From Heracleum sosnowskyi (lineage: Eukaryota; Streptophyta; Magnoliopsida; Apiales; Apiaceae), in the NCBI GenBank assembly GCA_030848705.1, contig CM061238.1, forward strand, positions 31,526,655-31,590,654: 64,000 nt of DNA, written 5' to 3'. Both the position numbers and the translations under genes were made by a program. Positions 46,008 to 60,665 of this stretch are shown here, in pieces (the stretch's first letter is position 1; each line of letters starts with the position of its first letter). The notes under the pieces are model-generated. The model ran no database searches. It was not told the origin of the DNA and worked only from the letters and a program-made list of their open reading frames with translations.

Positions 46008-46074
46008 GTGAGTTAATGATGATTGATTTTTAAATTCTTTGTTTGTTAAATCAGTAATGGCTAATTTTTAAATG

Positions 46075-46079
46075 TTTTG
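46075..46079. repeat. Target-site duplication of element G (left side)
   Basis: ttttg precedes the LTR start tgttaggg. The partner is off-window to the right. Confidence 0.5.
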
Positions 46080-47814
46080 TGTTAGGGTACATTTGGAATG
46101 ATGATAACAAAATGCTCAAGACAAGAATTTGATCTTGACACTGAAGCTGATTATCAGAAAACTAGTTCACAGAAGCTGATAAATCAGGAAGCTAACTAGA
46201 AGGCACTTTATCTATCCAAGGTCTAAAAGCCACATCAAATGATTGGAGGATATTCTGTCTTCAAGTTAGGAAGCAATTCAGAAGCAAGCCAACGGACGTC
46301 TAATCAAGCACCAAGTGTTTCAGTGGTAAGTATGCATATTCAACTTAGTAATGGTGAATCAATAAAGATGACAAGATGTTTTATCTGAAGATGAAGCCAA
46401 GTGTATCCATTATACGGATCAAGCTATGAAATCTTATTTCATCTACGGATACAAGCTGAAAACATCATATGCCATCAACGGATAGAAGCTGAGGACATCT
46501 TATCTCATCAACGGATAGAAGCCAGGAACGTCTTATCTCATCTACGGATAAAAGCTAAAGACATCACTTCTAAGGGCAAGAGCTGAACGAAGTCGATCTA
46601 CAAATACGACTGAGGATGTCAGGTTTTATCTATGGATGCAGTTAAGGAGGTCATGGTCTATCTATGGATGCAGTCAAGAATGTCATGTCTCATCTATGGA
46701 TACAGTTATGGAATATTACTTCTACGGATATTCTGAAATTACCTTTCTACGGATAATTGACGTAAAATGGTAGTCTACAGATATGGAATTAATACGCCTA
46801 CTGATGTTCATCTCATTCAACATGGAAAACAAATCTATGTAACAGAATCTTTTGAAGGTTTCCTTTATTTAGCAGGTTGAATGGAGGACAGTCTCAGAGT
46901 TCATCATTACACACCCGGAACTAAAAGATGCTGGATAACTATGCAAAAGATGTATGGAATAGGGAGTCAAAGTTGTAAATATTCGAAGACTCAAACTCCT
47001 ACAAGTGAAATGTGAAGTCATCCCTTGTCTTTTATGTCTCGATGGACAAATAAGAGTTAAAGCAACTACCTAGAAGTTTAACTTCTAACTGAACACAAAG
47101 GAAAAGCTTGACAAGCATGAAGACCCATGTTTTGTACTACTTGTTCACTTATCTCAGCTGATAGTGACTTGACAGTTGGGTAACCAAGGAGAGGTCTCTT
47201 TCATGCAGATGTCACATGGGCTTGGAAGCTAGGTCAATTGCATGGACTTAGTAATTTTTGAAGAGAGCGGCACACTCAATCAGAACGCACCATTTGGGAT
47301 TATACAAGTTTATCTGTGATGCCAGCCAAGGCATTTCCCGAATAGGATAGTTTCTGAGACGAGCATGTGATCAAGCAGAACCAAAATGTAATATTTCATT
47401 ATATTGTAGGTTTTGTTTGTAACACACAGTCGATGTATATAAGACTGTGTGGAGTAGCATAGAAAAGTGTGTGAAGAGAGCACAAAGCTAAAAGTAAAAC
47501 ACTTAGGCTCTCTTTCATCATCTGTGTAAGCAGCTGGAGTTTGTTGAAAAACAAAACCAGAGAATTCTTCCAATATACACCTCAGGTGGGCTTTTTCCGA
47601 GAAACCCACCTGAAAAGTTTAAAAAGATTGCTTGTCTCCTGCATTCCTTTTTAACTCGAAGAATTCGTTGATGTTCATGGCTTGTCTCAATTCTTAGTTA
47701 ATTTACCAACACATATATTCATACTGTAAAAAGTTTGAAAAAGTTTTGTAAAATTAACTAGATTGTATTCAACCCTCCTTCTACAATCTAAGTTGCATTG
47801 TTCTGGGAATAACA
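46080..47814 (+). repeat. Element G 5' LTR (1735 bp)
   Basis: It starts tgttagggtac and ends gggaataaca, three bases before the primer binding site. A tandem repeat of 33 bp lies at 46440-46571 (four units, core acggatagaagctgagg), with a 32-bp fifth unit at 46408. Many further copies of ctacggata or ctatggata continue to about 46780. The 61-codon frame at 46401-46586 is an artefact of this repetition. Confidence 0.85.
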
Positions 47815-47816
47815 AT

Positions 47817-47828
47817 TGGTATCAGAGC
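47817..47828 (+). promoter_or_regulatory. Element G primer binding site
   Basis: tggtatcagagc lies two bases after the LTR end and is complementary to initiator tRNA-Met. Confidence 0.9.
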
Positions 47829-47875
47829 AAGCTTCTAACATACAAGAAGTTTAAAGATCAAAAGCAACTGCAACC

Positions 47876-49377
47876 ATGGAGAGAGATGACAATGAAGAAG
47901 CTGGGAATGAGTTGTCAAACAAGAACTCAAAGTTGGTGTTTGCAAACTCTCTACCCAGAAAATGGAAGCATATCTCTGGATCTATCAAACATACCCCTGA
48001 ATCCAAAGATCTAAATCTTAGCAGTCTGTTAAGTACTCTTGAATGCTCAAATCATGTGGCTATACAGAATGCAAAGGTCATCAGTAAAGAAGGGGAGACA
48101 GAAACAAGAGATGTGGTCATCTCCAACCAAGATTTGGAAGAAGAGGAGAGAACAGAAGCAGCAAGCTCAACATTCAAACTGAAGATCTGTGAATGTATCA
48201 GAACCACAATAGACAAGGGCAAGGAAGGAACGGCACTGGAAGATGAAGTCCTTTTTGAGCGAAGGGTTTCAACTGAAAAGGGTTGTTCTACATCAACAGA
48301 GGGATCTATCAACCTTGTACCCACAGCCTATGACAATCAAGAAGCAAGTTCAACCAGAAATCAGGTATTTTCTGTGAATCCAACTACGCATGTTAAAGAA
48401 GTATGTTACATGTTGTGCGTATCTCCTTTAACAATCTCATTGAAGAAAATGTCATACTCAAAGCAACTAATGATATGCTTAGTGAGATAAATGCTATTTT
48501 GGAAACTCAAGTCTCTGAGTTTAAGGAAACACTTGTTGAATGCATGAATGTTAAACATGAAATTGAGGCTGTCTTAAAAAGAGAAGTGGTTTTGAAAGAG
48601 CAGCTGAGAAAGGAACAAGAGGTTATTGCAAGATGGAATAACTCCAGTTACATTGTGTCCAACATTATCAAATCTCAAGGAATGGACACATTTTTTAAAG
48701 AGACCTGAAAGTGCAATAACAAGAAGCTAGAGGATGTGGAGACTGCTCCAAAGATGGTAAAACCATTTAGGAGTAATCAGACTCTAGAGAAACTGAGCAA
48801 TATGGTTGGACCAAATTTCAAAAACCAGGTTCAATCACTAAGAAGCAAAACCATCAAAGAAGAAGAGTCAGATGCAGAGGAAAGCTTGAATGAACCAGCA
48901 ATGATTGACTGTAGTAGCAGCTACCCATCAGAAGAAAGTCCTTTCAGAAGGTCCTGCATTCGATGTGGTAGAGTTAATCACTTGCATACTTCTTGCAGAT
49001 TTGTTCAAACAAGATCTATTCAACTGCCTATGACTGATATGCCTGTCATGCATCACATTTTTGCTCTCAATGCTCGAGATTCAACAAGATATGCTAACAT
49101 GCCATTTGTTCCTCATCCATATTGGTATGAATTCAATATGTCTCAAATGTCATGGAGCATGCCTGACTTGAATGATTTGTATGCTCAAACTTTTCCTTGC
49201 CGAGCATCAAATTTTGATATTTTTGAGCAACATGTGAATGCTAATCTCTCAATATCAGAACCAAGGGATGAAAATGGTTTGAATCCTTTGAAGCTCAAAG
49301 CTCAGAAAGAGAAGATGACAGTCATAAAAGCTAAAAAGCCAAAGCTCAAGTAAACTTGGGTACCTAAGCTTGCTTGA
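47876..49377 (+). pseudogene. Element G gag remnant (truncated, frameshifted)
   Basis: The first frame starts with an ATG at 47876 and runs to 48490. Its early residues (LVFANSLPRKWKHIS) correspond to the middle of a SIRE-type capsid, so roughly the first 150 residues and the first zinc knuckle are gone. A frame change near 48400 leads into a coiled coil (about 48430-48640), then TGA at 48706-48708. The frame resumes at 48736 with an acidic stretch and the knuckle CIRCGRVNHLHTSC near 48955. After a TAA at 49351 it ends TWVPKLA then TGA, matching WVPKSA at the gag end of C. Confidence 0.8.
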
Positions 49378-49716
49378 TTCGGTTTTGAAAGTGTGCAGGA
49401 GGAAGATACAGGAGCTTTAGTTTCCTACTAGAGTTTTTGTCCTGCTCACTAATTGCTCAGAGGAAAGTAGCCCATCTACTAATATGTAGAGATGATATTT
49501 GTAGTCGTGATTAAGTAATGAAGCATGACTTTGGCAAACAATATCATCAGTTAGGGTTGAAGCACTAGTTGATGGATATAAGCATACCATGCTCTGTATC
49601 TATCAAGCATGTGACAAAGGAAACTTTGTACTTGTAGCCTGCATTGTCTATCAATAGAAAGACAATGAAGTGGTAATAACTGGACACTTGATAGAAAAGT
49701 GTATGTAGCTGATTTG
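49378..49716 (+). pseudogene. Element G protease-region trace
   Basis: No long frame survives. A broken reading near 49605-49715 gives CDKGNFVLVACIVYQ and then NEVVITGHLIEK-like residues. These resemble the segment between protease and integrase in SIRE-type pol (CDKGYNVDF and following in C). The assignment rests on this short similarity. Confidence 0.45.
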
Positions 49717-49721
49717 TTTAC
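49717..49721. repeat. Target-site duplication of element D, left copy
   Basis: tttac is repeated at 58713-58717 on the far side of D. Confidence 0.92.
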
Positions 49722-49991
49722 TGAAGGGTTTCGGGCATGAAAACGCAACGGAAAAACGCATAAAAACAGAAAAATAACGAAACCCTCCGCAGGATCCATG
49801 CGAAACATGATATTTAATTCGTGAACAGAATTTTTTACCGTTTATAAAGCTTTACGATTGGTTGACAGATGGAGGTCCTTTGTTATGATCACCACGTATC
49901 CCGCCTTGCGATATACGTCTCTAATCAGTCCACACGAACGCCCGATCGTCCAACGATCACCAGAGTTGGTACTAGCCAAAAAGCAGCCTCG

Positions 49992-50025
<34 letters not shown>

Positions 50026-51263
50026 GTCTCTCCTTGATGTAGAGCGGCTAGGGTTTTTTTTTCTAAAAATTCTGAATATTAAACCCTAAAATAATACATC
50101 CTTATGTATTTATAGGGAGAGAAGAGTGGGCTGAACCCTAATCTGATTGGGCTTCCAAAACCCAGTCCGATTATTGGTTGTATTATTATTAAATTCGAAT
50201 TATTGTTTAATTAATCAAGTCCCACTTAATTAATTCAATAATTCAATATAAAAATAATAATTTATTTAAATTCGTAATTTAAATAAAGCTCCATTTAAAA
50301 CTTTCTATGTGTGTGACCCTTTAGGTTATTACTACGTTGGCAATACTTTTAATATCTAATAATAAAATTATAAACAATGAGCGGCATCTAGTAATACATC
50401 ATTGCTACCCAGATAATAATAATAATTGGTGATCCAATAAAACCTTTCGTGAATAATGTTCCATGTAATATAATCCTTTTAACCTTATATTATAGATTAA
50501 ACTCGAGGCATGGTTTGTGTCATCCTCTTCGTCATTTAATCCTGGTTTACTTGATCAATGAGTAGACTATTAAACAAATCACTATTTGAGCATGGCCATG
50601 CATTTCATAGTCTCACTCAATCAAGAGGCCAATAATATAACTCCTAAAATAGGAGGGTTAAATCATATATCTATCATTCATATTTCTCATATGATTCATA
50701 ATATACCTAATGTCCACCTTTATCATTTCCCGGTCAAAGGTAACTTTGAGTAGAATCAAAGTATATTAATTCTCATATAGAAATATAATGATTTCAAGTC
50801 TAAGGATCATTACACCATTATCACTGTGAGAATTACTTATGACACTTGATAACATTTACCATGAAGAATTCACACGGTGGGTCTATCCAGTGCCATGTTT
50901 ATCTAACATGCACTTATGTCTTTGACTTTAGTATCACCATACTAATGACCAATGAGATGTGGTCATCAATCAACAAACATACTAGTCTTAATGCATTATT
51001 ATTGTCCTCAAATAATAATACTCGACTATGGATCTCTTTAGGATTATAAACACTATTCATATAATCTCATTTCTAAGTCACATACTTAGAGATATAGAAT
51101 TCATGCTTATATTCCAAGGACATTTATTATTCTAACATTTATATCGCAGTTAATAAAGACATAATAAATAATTGAAAGAAAATCCATAGAACATATTTAT
51201 TAATAATCAAAATATCTTCCCTAAGAACATTATAATATTGTCTCTAGGGCACAAGTACTAACA
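49722..51263 (-). repeat. Element D 3' LTR (1542 bp)
   Basis: On the plus strand it reads tgaaggg ... tactaaca. The element-strand TATA (tataaata) lies at 50107-50114, with aaaccctag further downstream on the same strand. The CT run at 49994-50024 is 31 bp long, against 101 bp in the other LTR. Confidence 0.94.
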
Positions 51264-51272
51264 ATCTCCCAC
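51264..51272 (-). promoter_or_regulatory. Element D polypurine tract
   Basis: The element strand reads gtgggagat, adjoining the 3' LTR. Confidence 0.85.
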
Positions 51273-51283
51273 TTACACTAGAG

Positions 51284-54200
51284 CTAATCACCCATGTATC
51301 TAATACCCATGGAACTAGTGTGACCTTCGTGCTTCTGCTGTGACAAAGCCTTAGTCAGTGGGTCTGCAACGTTATCATTAGTATGCACTTTACATATATG
51401 TATATCTCCCCTCTTTGTAATCTCTCGAAGTAGATGATATCGTCTAAGTATATGCTTTGCTCAGGAATGGGACCCTGGTTCCTTAGCCTGCGCAATAGCT
51501 CCATTTTTATCGCAATAAAGATCAACTGGATCTGCAATCGATGGAACTACTCCAAGTCCCTCAATAAATTTCCGAAGCCAAACAGCCTCTTTGGCCGCTT
51601 CGCTGGCAGCAATATACTCAGCTTCCATTGTAGAATCAGCTATTGTCTCTTGCTTCGAACTCTTCCAGCTTACAACACCTCCATTTAGACAAAACACAAA
51701 CCCAGATTGAGACACAGTATCGTCTCTGTCTGTTTAGAAACTAGCATCAGTGTAACCTCTTACAACTAGCTTCTCATCTCCTCCATATACCAATAATGAA
51801 TCTTTAGTTCTCTTGAGGTACTTAATAATATTCTTGACTGTCGTCCAGTGACCTTCACCTGGATTTGACTGGTATCTGCTCGTCATGCTCAAAGCATACG
51901 AAACATCAGGTCGAGTACATATCATTGCATACATTATTGAACCAATTGCAGAAGCATATGGTACCTTTTTCATACGGTCCTTATCATCTAATGATTTAGG
52001 ACAATTTTCTTTTGAGATCACTATCCCATGAGACACAGGGACAAATCCCCTATTTGCCTCTTGCATCCCAAAACGATGCAATACTTTGTCAATGTATGTA
52101 CTCTGACTTAATCCGATTAATCTTCTAGATCTATCTCTATAGATCTTGATCCCTAATATATAGGTAGCATCGCCTAAGTCTTTCATTGAGAAACTTTTTT
52201 CCTAACCAAGTCTTAACAGCCTGAAGAGAAGGTATGTCATTCCCTATTAGTAATATATCATCAACATATAATACTAGGAATGCCACTTTGCTCCCACTAA
52301 CCTTCTTGTATACACAAGGCTCATCTTCATTTTCAATAAAGCCAAACTCTTTGATTGTTATATCAAAACGAATGTTCCAACTCCTTGAGGCCTGCTTCAA
52401 TCCATAAATAGATCGTAGTAGCTTACAGACCATTCTAGCAAATCTCGGATCGACAAAACCTTCTGGTTGTATCATATACACATCCTCTTCTAAGCTCCCA
52501 TTTAAGAAAGCGGTTTTGACATCCATTTGCCAGATTTCATAGTCATAGTAAGCTATTATCGCAAGCAAAATCCTGATGGACTTGACCATAGCTACTGGTG
52601 AAAAAGTTTCATCATAGTCAATACCATGAATTTGTTTGAAACCTTTCGCCACTAGTCTTGCTTTGTAGGTCGTTACATTACCATCCATGTCTATTTTCTT
52701 CTTGAAAACCCATTTGCACCCAATAGGTTTTACCCCTTCAGGTGGTTCAACCAAAGTCCATACTTTGTTTTTATACATGGAATCCATCTCAGATTTCATA
52801 GCTTCCAGCCATCCCTCAGAATCTGGACTATTCATAGCATCCTGATAGGTAAGAGGCTCATCTTCATCCATAAGCATTACATCGCCAGTCTGAGTTAAGA
52901 GAAATCCATAATATATATCTCTCAGGCTCGTGGCGAATCCTACCAGATCTACGAATAACTTGTGTGTCTTGAGCAGTAACATTTTCATGTACTTCGTGCT
53001 CACGTTCCAACTCTGGTTCAATGTTATTCTGTGGTTCTCGAACTTCATCGAGATCTATCATACTCCCACTATTTTTCTTAGAGAACAATTCTCTTTCAAG
53101 AAATACAGCAGTTCGAGCAACAAACACTTTGCTCTCGGTACGATTATAGAAATAATACCCTTTAGTTTCCTTTGGGTATCCCACAAAATTACATTTGTCT
53201 GATTTCGGTCCTAGATTGTCAGTGACTAAACGTTTCACAAATGCTTCACATCCCCATACTTTCAAAAAGGACAAGCTGCGACGTTTCTCAGTCCATATCT
53301 CATATGGTGTAGTTTGAACCAATTTAGTAGGAACTCGGTTAAGTGTGTGTGCAGCAGTTTCCAGAGCATAACCCCAAAAACTAATTGGAATATCCGCTAG
53401 ACTCATCATCGATCTCACCATGTCCAACAAGGTACGATTTCTCCTTTCAGATACACCATTCCACTGTGGTGTTCCAGGAGGTGTGAGTTGTGATACAATA
53501 CCACATTCCTTTAAGAAAATCTTAAATTCTAAACTTAGGTACTCACCTCCACGATCAGATAGTAGAGTTTTAATACTTCCGTCTATTTGCTTTTCCACTT
53601 CTGCCTTGTACTCTTTAAAATTTTCAAATGAATCGGATTTGTTCTTCAAAAGATACACATATCCGTATCTACTGAAATCATCAGTAAAGGTTATGAAGTA
53701 GTAAAAGCCACCTCTTGCCATCGTACGCATTGGACCACATACATCACTATGTATAAGTTCTAATCGTTCGGTGGCCCTCTCACCAATACCGGTAAAAGGA
53801 GCTTTAGTCATTTTTCCAATGAGACAAGGTTCGCATTCTTCGTATGATTCAAAATCAAACTTATCCAAATATCCATCCTTAAGTAACTTGGAAATGCGTT
53901 TCTCATTTATATGGCCTAAACGACAATGCCAAAGGTATGTTTGATTTGAGTCATTAGCCTTAATACGTTTATTATTTACATTATAGACAGGAATATCAAG
54001 ATCAAGAACATATAAACCATTAAATAAACGTGCAACCCTATAGGTAACATTATTCAAACCAAAGGAACAACTATTGTTCTGAATTGTAAAGGAAAAACCT
54101 TTCTTGTCCAAACAAGAAACAGAAATAATGTTTCTGCAAATCGCAGGCACGTAAAAACAGTTCTCAAGTTCTAAAATAAGCCAGTGGGCAACGATAAATT

Positions 54201-55256
54201 ATAAGTCCCTACAGCCAAAGCAGCAACCTTTGCTCCATTGCCAACGCGTAGGTCGACTTGTCATTTCGCCAAAGTCCTACTCCTTCGCAGTTCCTGCACA
54301 TTTATACAAATGTGAGAACCACATCCAGTATCTAATACCCATGATGTAGAAGTAGACAAATTGACTTCTATAACATACATACCTGAATCAGAAATCTTCA
54401 CAGAGTTCATTGCCTTCAGGTTCTGATCCTCCAAATAAGCTTGACAATTTCGCTTCCAGTGACCCGGCTTCTTGCAAAAGTGACATACATCACCCTTTGC
54501 AACACCTTTTGCAACACCTCCAGTAGGCTTCAAAGCCTTTTTGAAAGCAGGCTTCGGATTAGCAGATTTAGATCCAATCTTTTTTCTTGCCTTTCCATTT
54601 CCCCTTTCCTTTGGCATTCCCTTTATTCACCATCATTATGGGAGCAGGGTTAGCCTTTGACATATTGGTTTCAGCAGTCCTCAATAATGCCAACAGTTCG
54701 GTAGGTGTTTTTTCTATCTCACTCATAATATAGTTTATAACAAATTGAGTGTAGTTGCTGTTCAAAGACTGCAAGATCAAATCTGCTTGGTGTTCCGGTA
54801 AAACCGGGTAACCCAAATTCTCAAGGGTTCCAAATACCCTATCATCTTTAGAACATGCGGTCCAACCGGGTCACGATCTCCCTGTTTGCATGCATACAAC
54901 GCTTTGCTTACATCAAACCTCTCTTGACGAGCTTGACCCTTAAAAATCCTTTTGAGGTGCTCTATCATGTCATAAGCGTCCATAAGCTCATGTTGTTTCT
55001 GAAGCTCAGGACTCATAGTCGCTAGCATCAAACAACAGACATCCGTAGAATCATCAAGATGCTTCTGATAAGCACTTTGTTGAGCCTCGGTTGCTTCAGC
55101 AGCAAGAGGTCCAGGGTGAGGAATATCAAGGACAAAAAGCTTTCGCTCCTGCCTGAGGACAATCCACAAATTCCTTTTCCAATCAAGGAAGTTGGTTCCT
55201 GTCAGCTTTTCCTTCTCAAGGACTGATCGCACGGAGAAATTATTTGAGTTTACCAT
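51284..55256 (-). pseudogene. Element D gag-pol polyprotein (multiple frameshifts and stops)
   Basis: It starts at ATG 55256 (MVNSNNFSVRSVL) and ends at TAG 51284-51286. Domains in order: capsid with GTNFLDWKRNLW; knuckle CHFCKKPGHWKRNC (~54480); protease VLDTGCGSHIC (~54330); integrase WHCRLGH, CEPCLIGK, HSDVCGP, LSDRGGEY and GVSERRN; RT QMDVKTAFLNG and YVDD (codons at 52257-52268); RNase H YTDASF, STMEAEY and ADPLTKAL. Integrase reads PQWNG where PQQNG is usual. Lesions are small frame changes near 54830, 54600, 54185, 52915 (4 bases in a TA run) and 52190; TGA at 54261; TAA at 51734; TGA at 51461. It cannot make a full polyprotein, so any recent transposition needed proteins supplied in trans. 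Confidence 0.93.
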
Positions 55257-57093
55257 TTAGATATCTACAATGTTAAAATGCATAAAAATAAGTTAGTTGG
55301 AGATTTATTAAATTATGTTCAAGTGATTATCCATATATATTCACAATATATATCTCCCACTATTTTTATCAAATCAATAGCCCGAACTATTAATTCGGAA
55401 GGCATTACTCTAAATCCTTCTAGTGAGCCAAGATCCATATTTCGTCATGCTTAAGGTCAGCTTTGGCTTTACTCCCAAAACATGATTTATTTAGGTAGAC
55501 AACTCTTGTCAATTATATCATATATAACTCTTGGAAAGTTTTGGTAGAACAACATTTGTCCATATTTATCCAATAAATCATACCAAACTCCATGCCTCTA
55601 AGTTCACAATCCTATTGTGGTCACTTAGTTAAGTCTAACCCAATGGTCTAACAGTTAAGTATCACATTTATTTCATCGCGTCTTACCACGATATATTGGA
55701 GTGCTTCACTTTGGCGAACCCACTCTTTCTCGATCTAGGTCTTGACGAGTGTTGCCCATTGGAAGGCATCTAATTGACTTAATATTTTAAATTTAGGGAT
55801 TTTATTAAAAACGACCATGATCCCATCATCAAGAGATTCCCAATTTTTCCTTGAACTAAGTATTTCAATTCAAAATTCATCAATGGTTTGATTTCCAGGC
55901 TACACGGAGGAGTCACAATGGTCTCACTTAAAACCCGTCTTTCTTACAAGCGCTGCTTGTAGTTTTGTCAAAATCGCCCCATATCAAAAGATTAAAAATT
56001 CATACTTATTTCCGTGTTTCATAAACACAGGAATCTCATGTTCGTTTTGTTCAATTTTAAAATCTTGAATCGTTACAGATTTTATCTTGTTTAGCAAACA
56101 TGGCATGGGTGATGTATCTAATACATACACGTTTAATCTAATTAAAACATGCATCATTATAGCTACGCATACATATCATCATCACATGCATCATATATGT
56201 AAAGTGCGTAAAGTAAACGTGCTTGGTTATGGCCCAATCCTATGTGATTTTTCCAAGCTAAAGGAAAAATCGAGCAATCTATTTTGGTATGAAATACAAC
56301 ATAATAAATAAAACATGTCTTCATGCTTCCTTGTAATGAGTCCTTTGAATGCCTCCAAGTCTTCATATCTTTATGTCTCCATGTCTTCAATTACATTACA
56401 TAATATGAAAGTATCTATACTAAAGAACATACACGTGGAACTTGAGTTACATTCGAGATTTAATCATTACAAGAATAAACGACATGCAAGTCGTATTTAA
56501 AAACCAAAACCATAATCAAAACCTCTAACTTATGGGTATTAAGGCCATAACCATACACCATGCTCATATAACAATTAAGAACATCTCATATTACATCAAC
56601 ATATCACACCATATCATATTTTTCATGATCCAATCACAAAATCAAATAAAGTGTAAATCAAAAAATTAAAATCAGAATTATGAAAACAATAAATCGCTGT
56701 TTACAGATAGTAAACGACGTCAAACGCCTTAAAGATGAACGAGTGACAACGTCAATATTGTTCAGACGCCCGTTTACCTTTCCGAAAAGGTATTTTCGGC
56801 GAAATTCTAAGACAGTATGCAAATTTCACCAAATCTGCGCAGCCAATCAGAAATCGTATCGAATACGATTCTCATAACAAGAACAAAAATATATCATGTA
56901 TATATCAGTATACATACAGATTATATGATCATCATATGATCATCTCAATCATCATTATTATACAATTTATGTATATACATCAATACAATATTCATGTTTT
57001 CAAAAAAATAACGCATCAATCATGATAGTCGCAAACATGCTTTCATCATCAAAACAGTAAACATATAAACGAATTAAACACTTTTCGCAAGTA
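55257..57093 (-). other. Element D untranslated leader
   Basis: This is 1.84 kb between the primer binding site and the gag ATG, AT-rich, with no supported frame. As in A, copia elements with long leaders place packaging signals here. None can be identified by eye. Confidence 0.7.
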
Positions 57094-57105
57094 GCTCTGA
57101 TTCCA
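57094..57105 (-). promoter_or_regulatory. Element D primer binding site
   Basis: The element strand reads tggaatcagagc, one base from the LTR. It differs at one position from the tRNA-Met complement found in B, C, E and G. Confidence 0.85.
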
Positions 57106-57106
57106 T

Positions 57107-58712
<1,606 letters not shown>

Positions 58713-60665
58713 TTTACTGCCTTGGAGGATTGCATGTCTTGACCTCTTTGTGACAAGGCAAAATCAGGATAATTGTAGCCAGTGAATAAGAAGCTGTCTG
58801 AGTCTAGATTAGAGGAACCCCAAAGTTTTGTCAAGGATGGGTTAAAGGATGCATGCCATTAAGGGAAGCAATAGAAGACCTCTATCAAGATCAGGACAGA
58901 ACATACGTTTGATAAACTCTTTCAGCCACTGCACATGAAATCTCCCCAAAGGATTTAGCTCAAGAATTCATTGGGAAGAGGTCTTATGAAACAAACGACA
59001 ATATCTGCAGAGACTTTGCTTGAAAAATCAGGATAACTTTTTGAGCTCTGGAAAGTTGTGTCTAGTGTTACTTGCTGCAGCCGGAATGTTTTCTTGATCA
59101 TTGAAGCACCTGAAGGAGGAATCATCAAACTATGTGAATAAGTGTAGCCAACAGTTTTCTCTTTTTACATTCCTTAGCTAAGGAAGTAATAGAAGCTTAG
59201 CTAAAGGAGAAAAGGGAATCTGTGTGGGAAATTACTTGAAGAACGTCCAGTCCATGATCGAATACCTAACATTTCACAATTGTTAAGTTTAACTGACATC
59301 TGGATAAATATTCTCAAGTAATTTATGAGTAGAAGAAAGGATCTTTGCTAAGAGGAAGTAGAGGAAAGTAAGCGGCCATCCATGGTATCTTATGTTCTTC
59401 TCTGAAGGGTTTTCTGTATGGAACATCTACTCAGGGGGAGCATTTCTCAGAAAGTGTTAATCTACTTCTGCAACTTCAAGAAGACATCATGTCATAGATC
59501 GAATCTTTTATCTACTCAGAAACCCAGGTTGGGTATGCAACTCATAAGAAGTGCATGTATCTGGAAAAGCCTACAGGGTTGTAAGTCACTGAATCAACAC
59601 TGTTATGGAGTCTATACAGGTTGTTTCTGATGATGCCAGATAAATCAAGCTTATTGATGGGAGATTTTCTGGAATTCTCAGATTTAAGTTTGAAATGAAA
59701 GGTGGTTTTTGGTATGAAGAAGATGATGATTATGTGGATGGATCAGTATCTCCATGAGTGTTCGCCTAGACAATAAATGATTCAAGTCCAAATGAGTCAT
59801 CTATGGAAAGGATAAATGGAGCATCTGATTGGAAGCCAAAATGGAGCATCCGTAGGAAGCCAATTGGAGCATCCGTAGGAAGCCAGTTGGAGCATCCGTA
59901 GGAAGCCAAAGTGAAGCATCTGTAGGTGGATCACAACTCTGAGTTATCACCCCAATGAACTAGGGGGAGTTTCTCTGAGTTAAAGATCAACCTCACATAA
60001 TCATACTGATGAGAATATTCTTACATCTTCAAAGACCTGCACCTACCATAAGAAGCTTATTCCAAAAATCCAGAAGAAAGTACTCTTGAAGACAGTTATT
60101 GGGTTGAAGGAATAAGGTGCTCACTTGGATCAAGGCAAGATCTTCCAGCTCCTACAAATCTGCATGTCTACTTCCTGGACATCCAATCTTTCTCCTTGAG
60201 TTAAAGTCATGGTTAAAGAAATGAGTGGAACATCTGCCTTGCAAATCTCTAAATCTACTGTGCTAAGATCAGGTTCTTCAAAGTTTCTCTAAAGGGATTC
60301 TGTGTTGGACAGTGCAGTGGAAATACCTTTTGATCCAAGTGTGACTCGGTGAAGAAGACATCAATACCAAGCTACTTATCAACCATCCTCTTAAGAATGG
60401 TAAGTAAGTGAGGTACGAATAAATCTCAATACTTTTCTTGATGTCTTATCTGTAGCCAGTGTTTAAATGACTTTCTTGAAGACTAAGTTTTCCAGAAAGA
60501 GTAAAAATTTTGTCCAAGTCAAAATTTACTTTATCGATGGATATCCTTATCCGTAGATAGTCATTCATAACACTGGATTTGTTTCTATGCTTTGTCTATG
60601 GATACTAACTATCCGTAGATAATTTTCTACATCTATGGATACTACTTTTGCTCCTCTACGGATAG
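58713..60665 (+). other. Element G remnant right of D, non-coding
   Basis: It begins with the tttac duplication. No long frame and no secure pol motif was found. Two internal polypurine-like tracts (tcagggggagc near 59432 and actagggggag near 59960) are seen. A 23-bp tandem repeat (core ggagcatccgtaggaagcca, four to five units) spans 59818-59931. From 60530 to 60665 there are several tctacggata and tatccgtaga motifs in both orientations. The same motif fills the G LTR, which ties this stretch to G. It is probably post-pol sequence. Confidence 0.6.
60661..60665. repeat. Target-site duplication of element F (left side)
   Basis: gatag precedes the F LTR, inside a ctacggatag motif of G. The partner is off-window to the right. 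Confidence 0.5.

Noticed and set aside
46401..46586. 61-codon frame with an 11-residue period
   Set aside because: The period equals the 33-bp tandem repeat of the G LTR; there is no sign of a protein.
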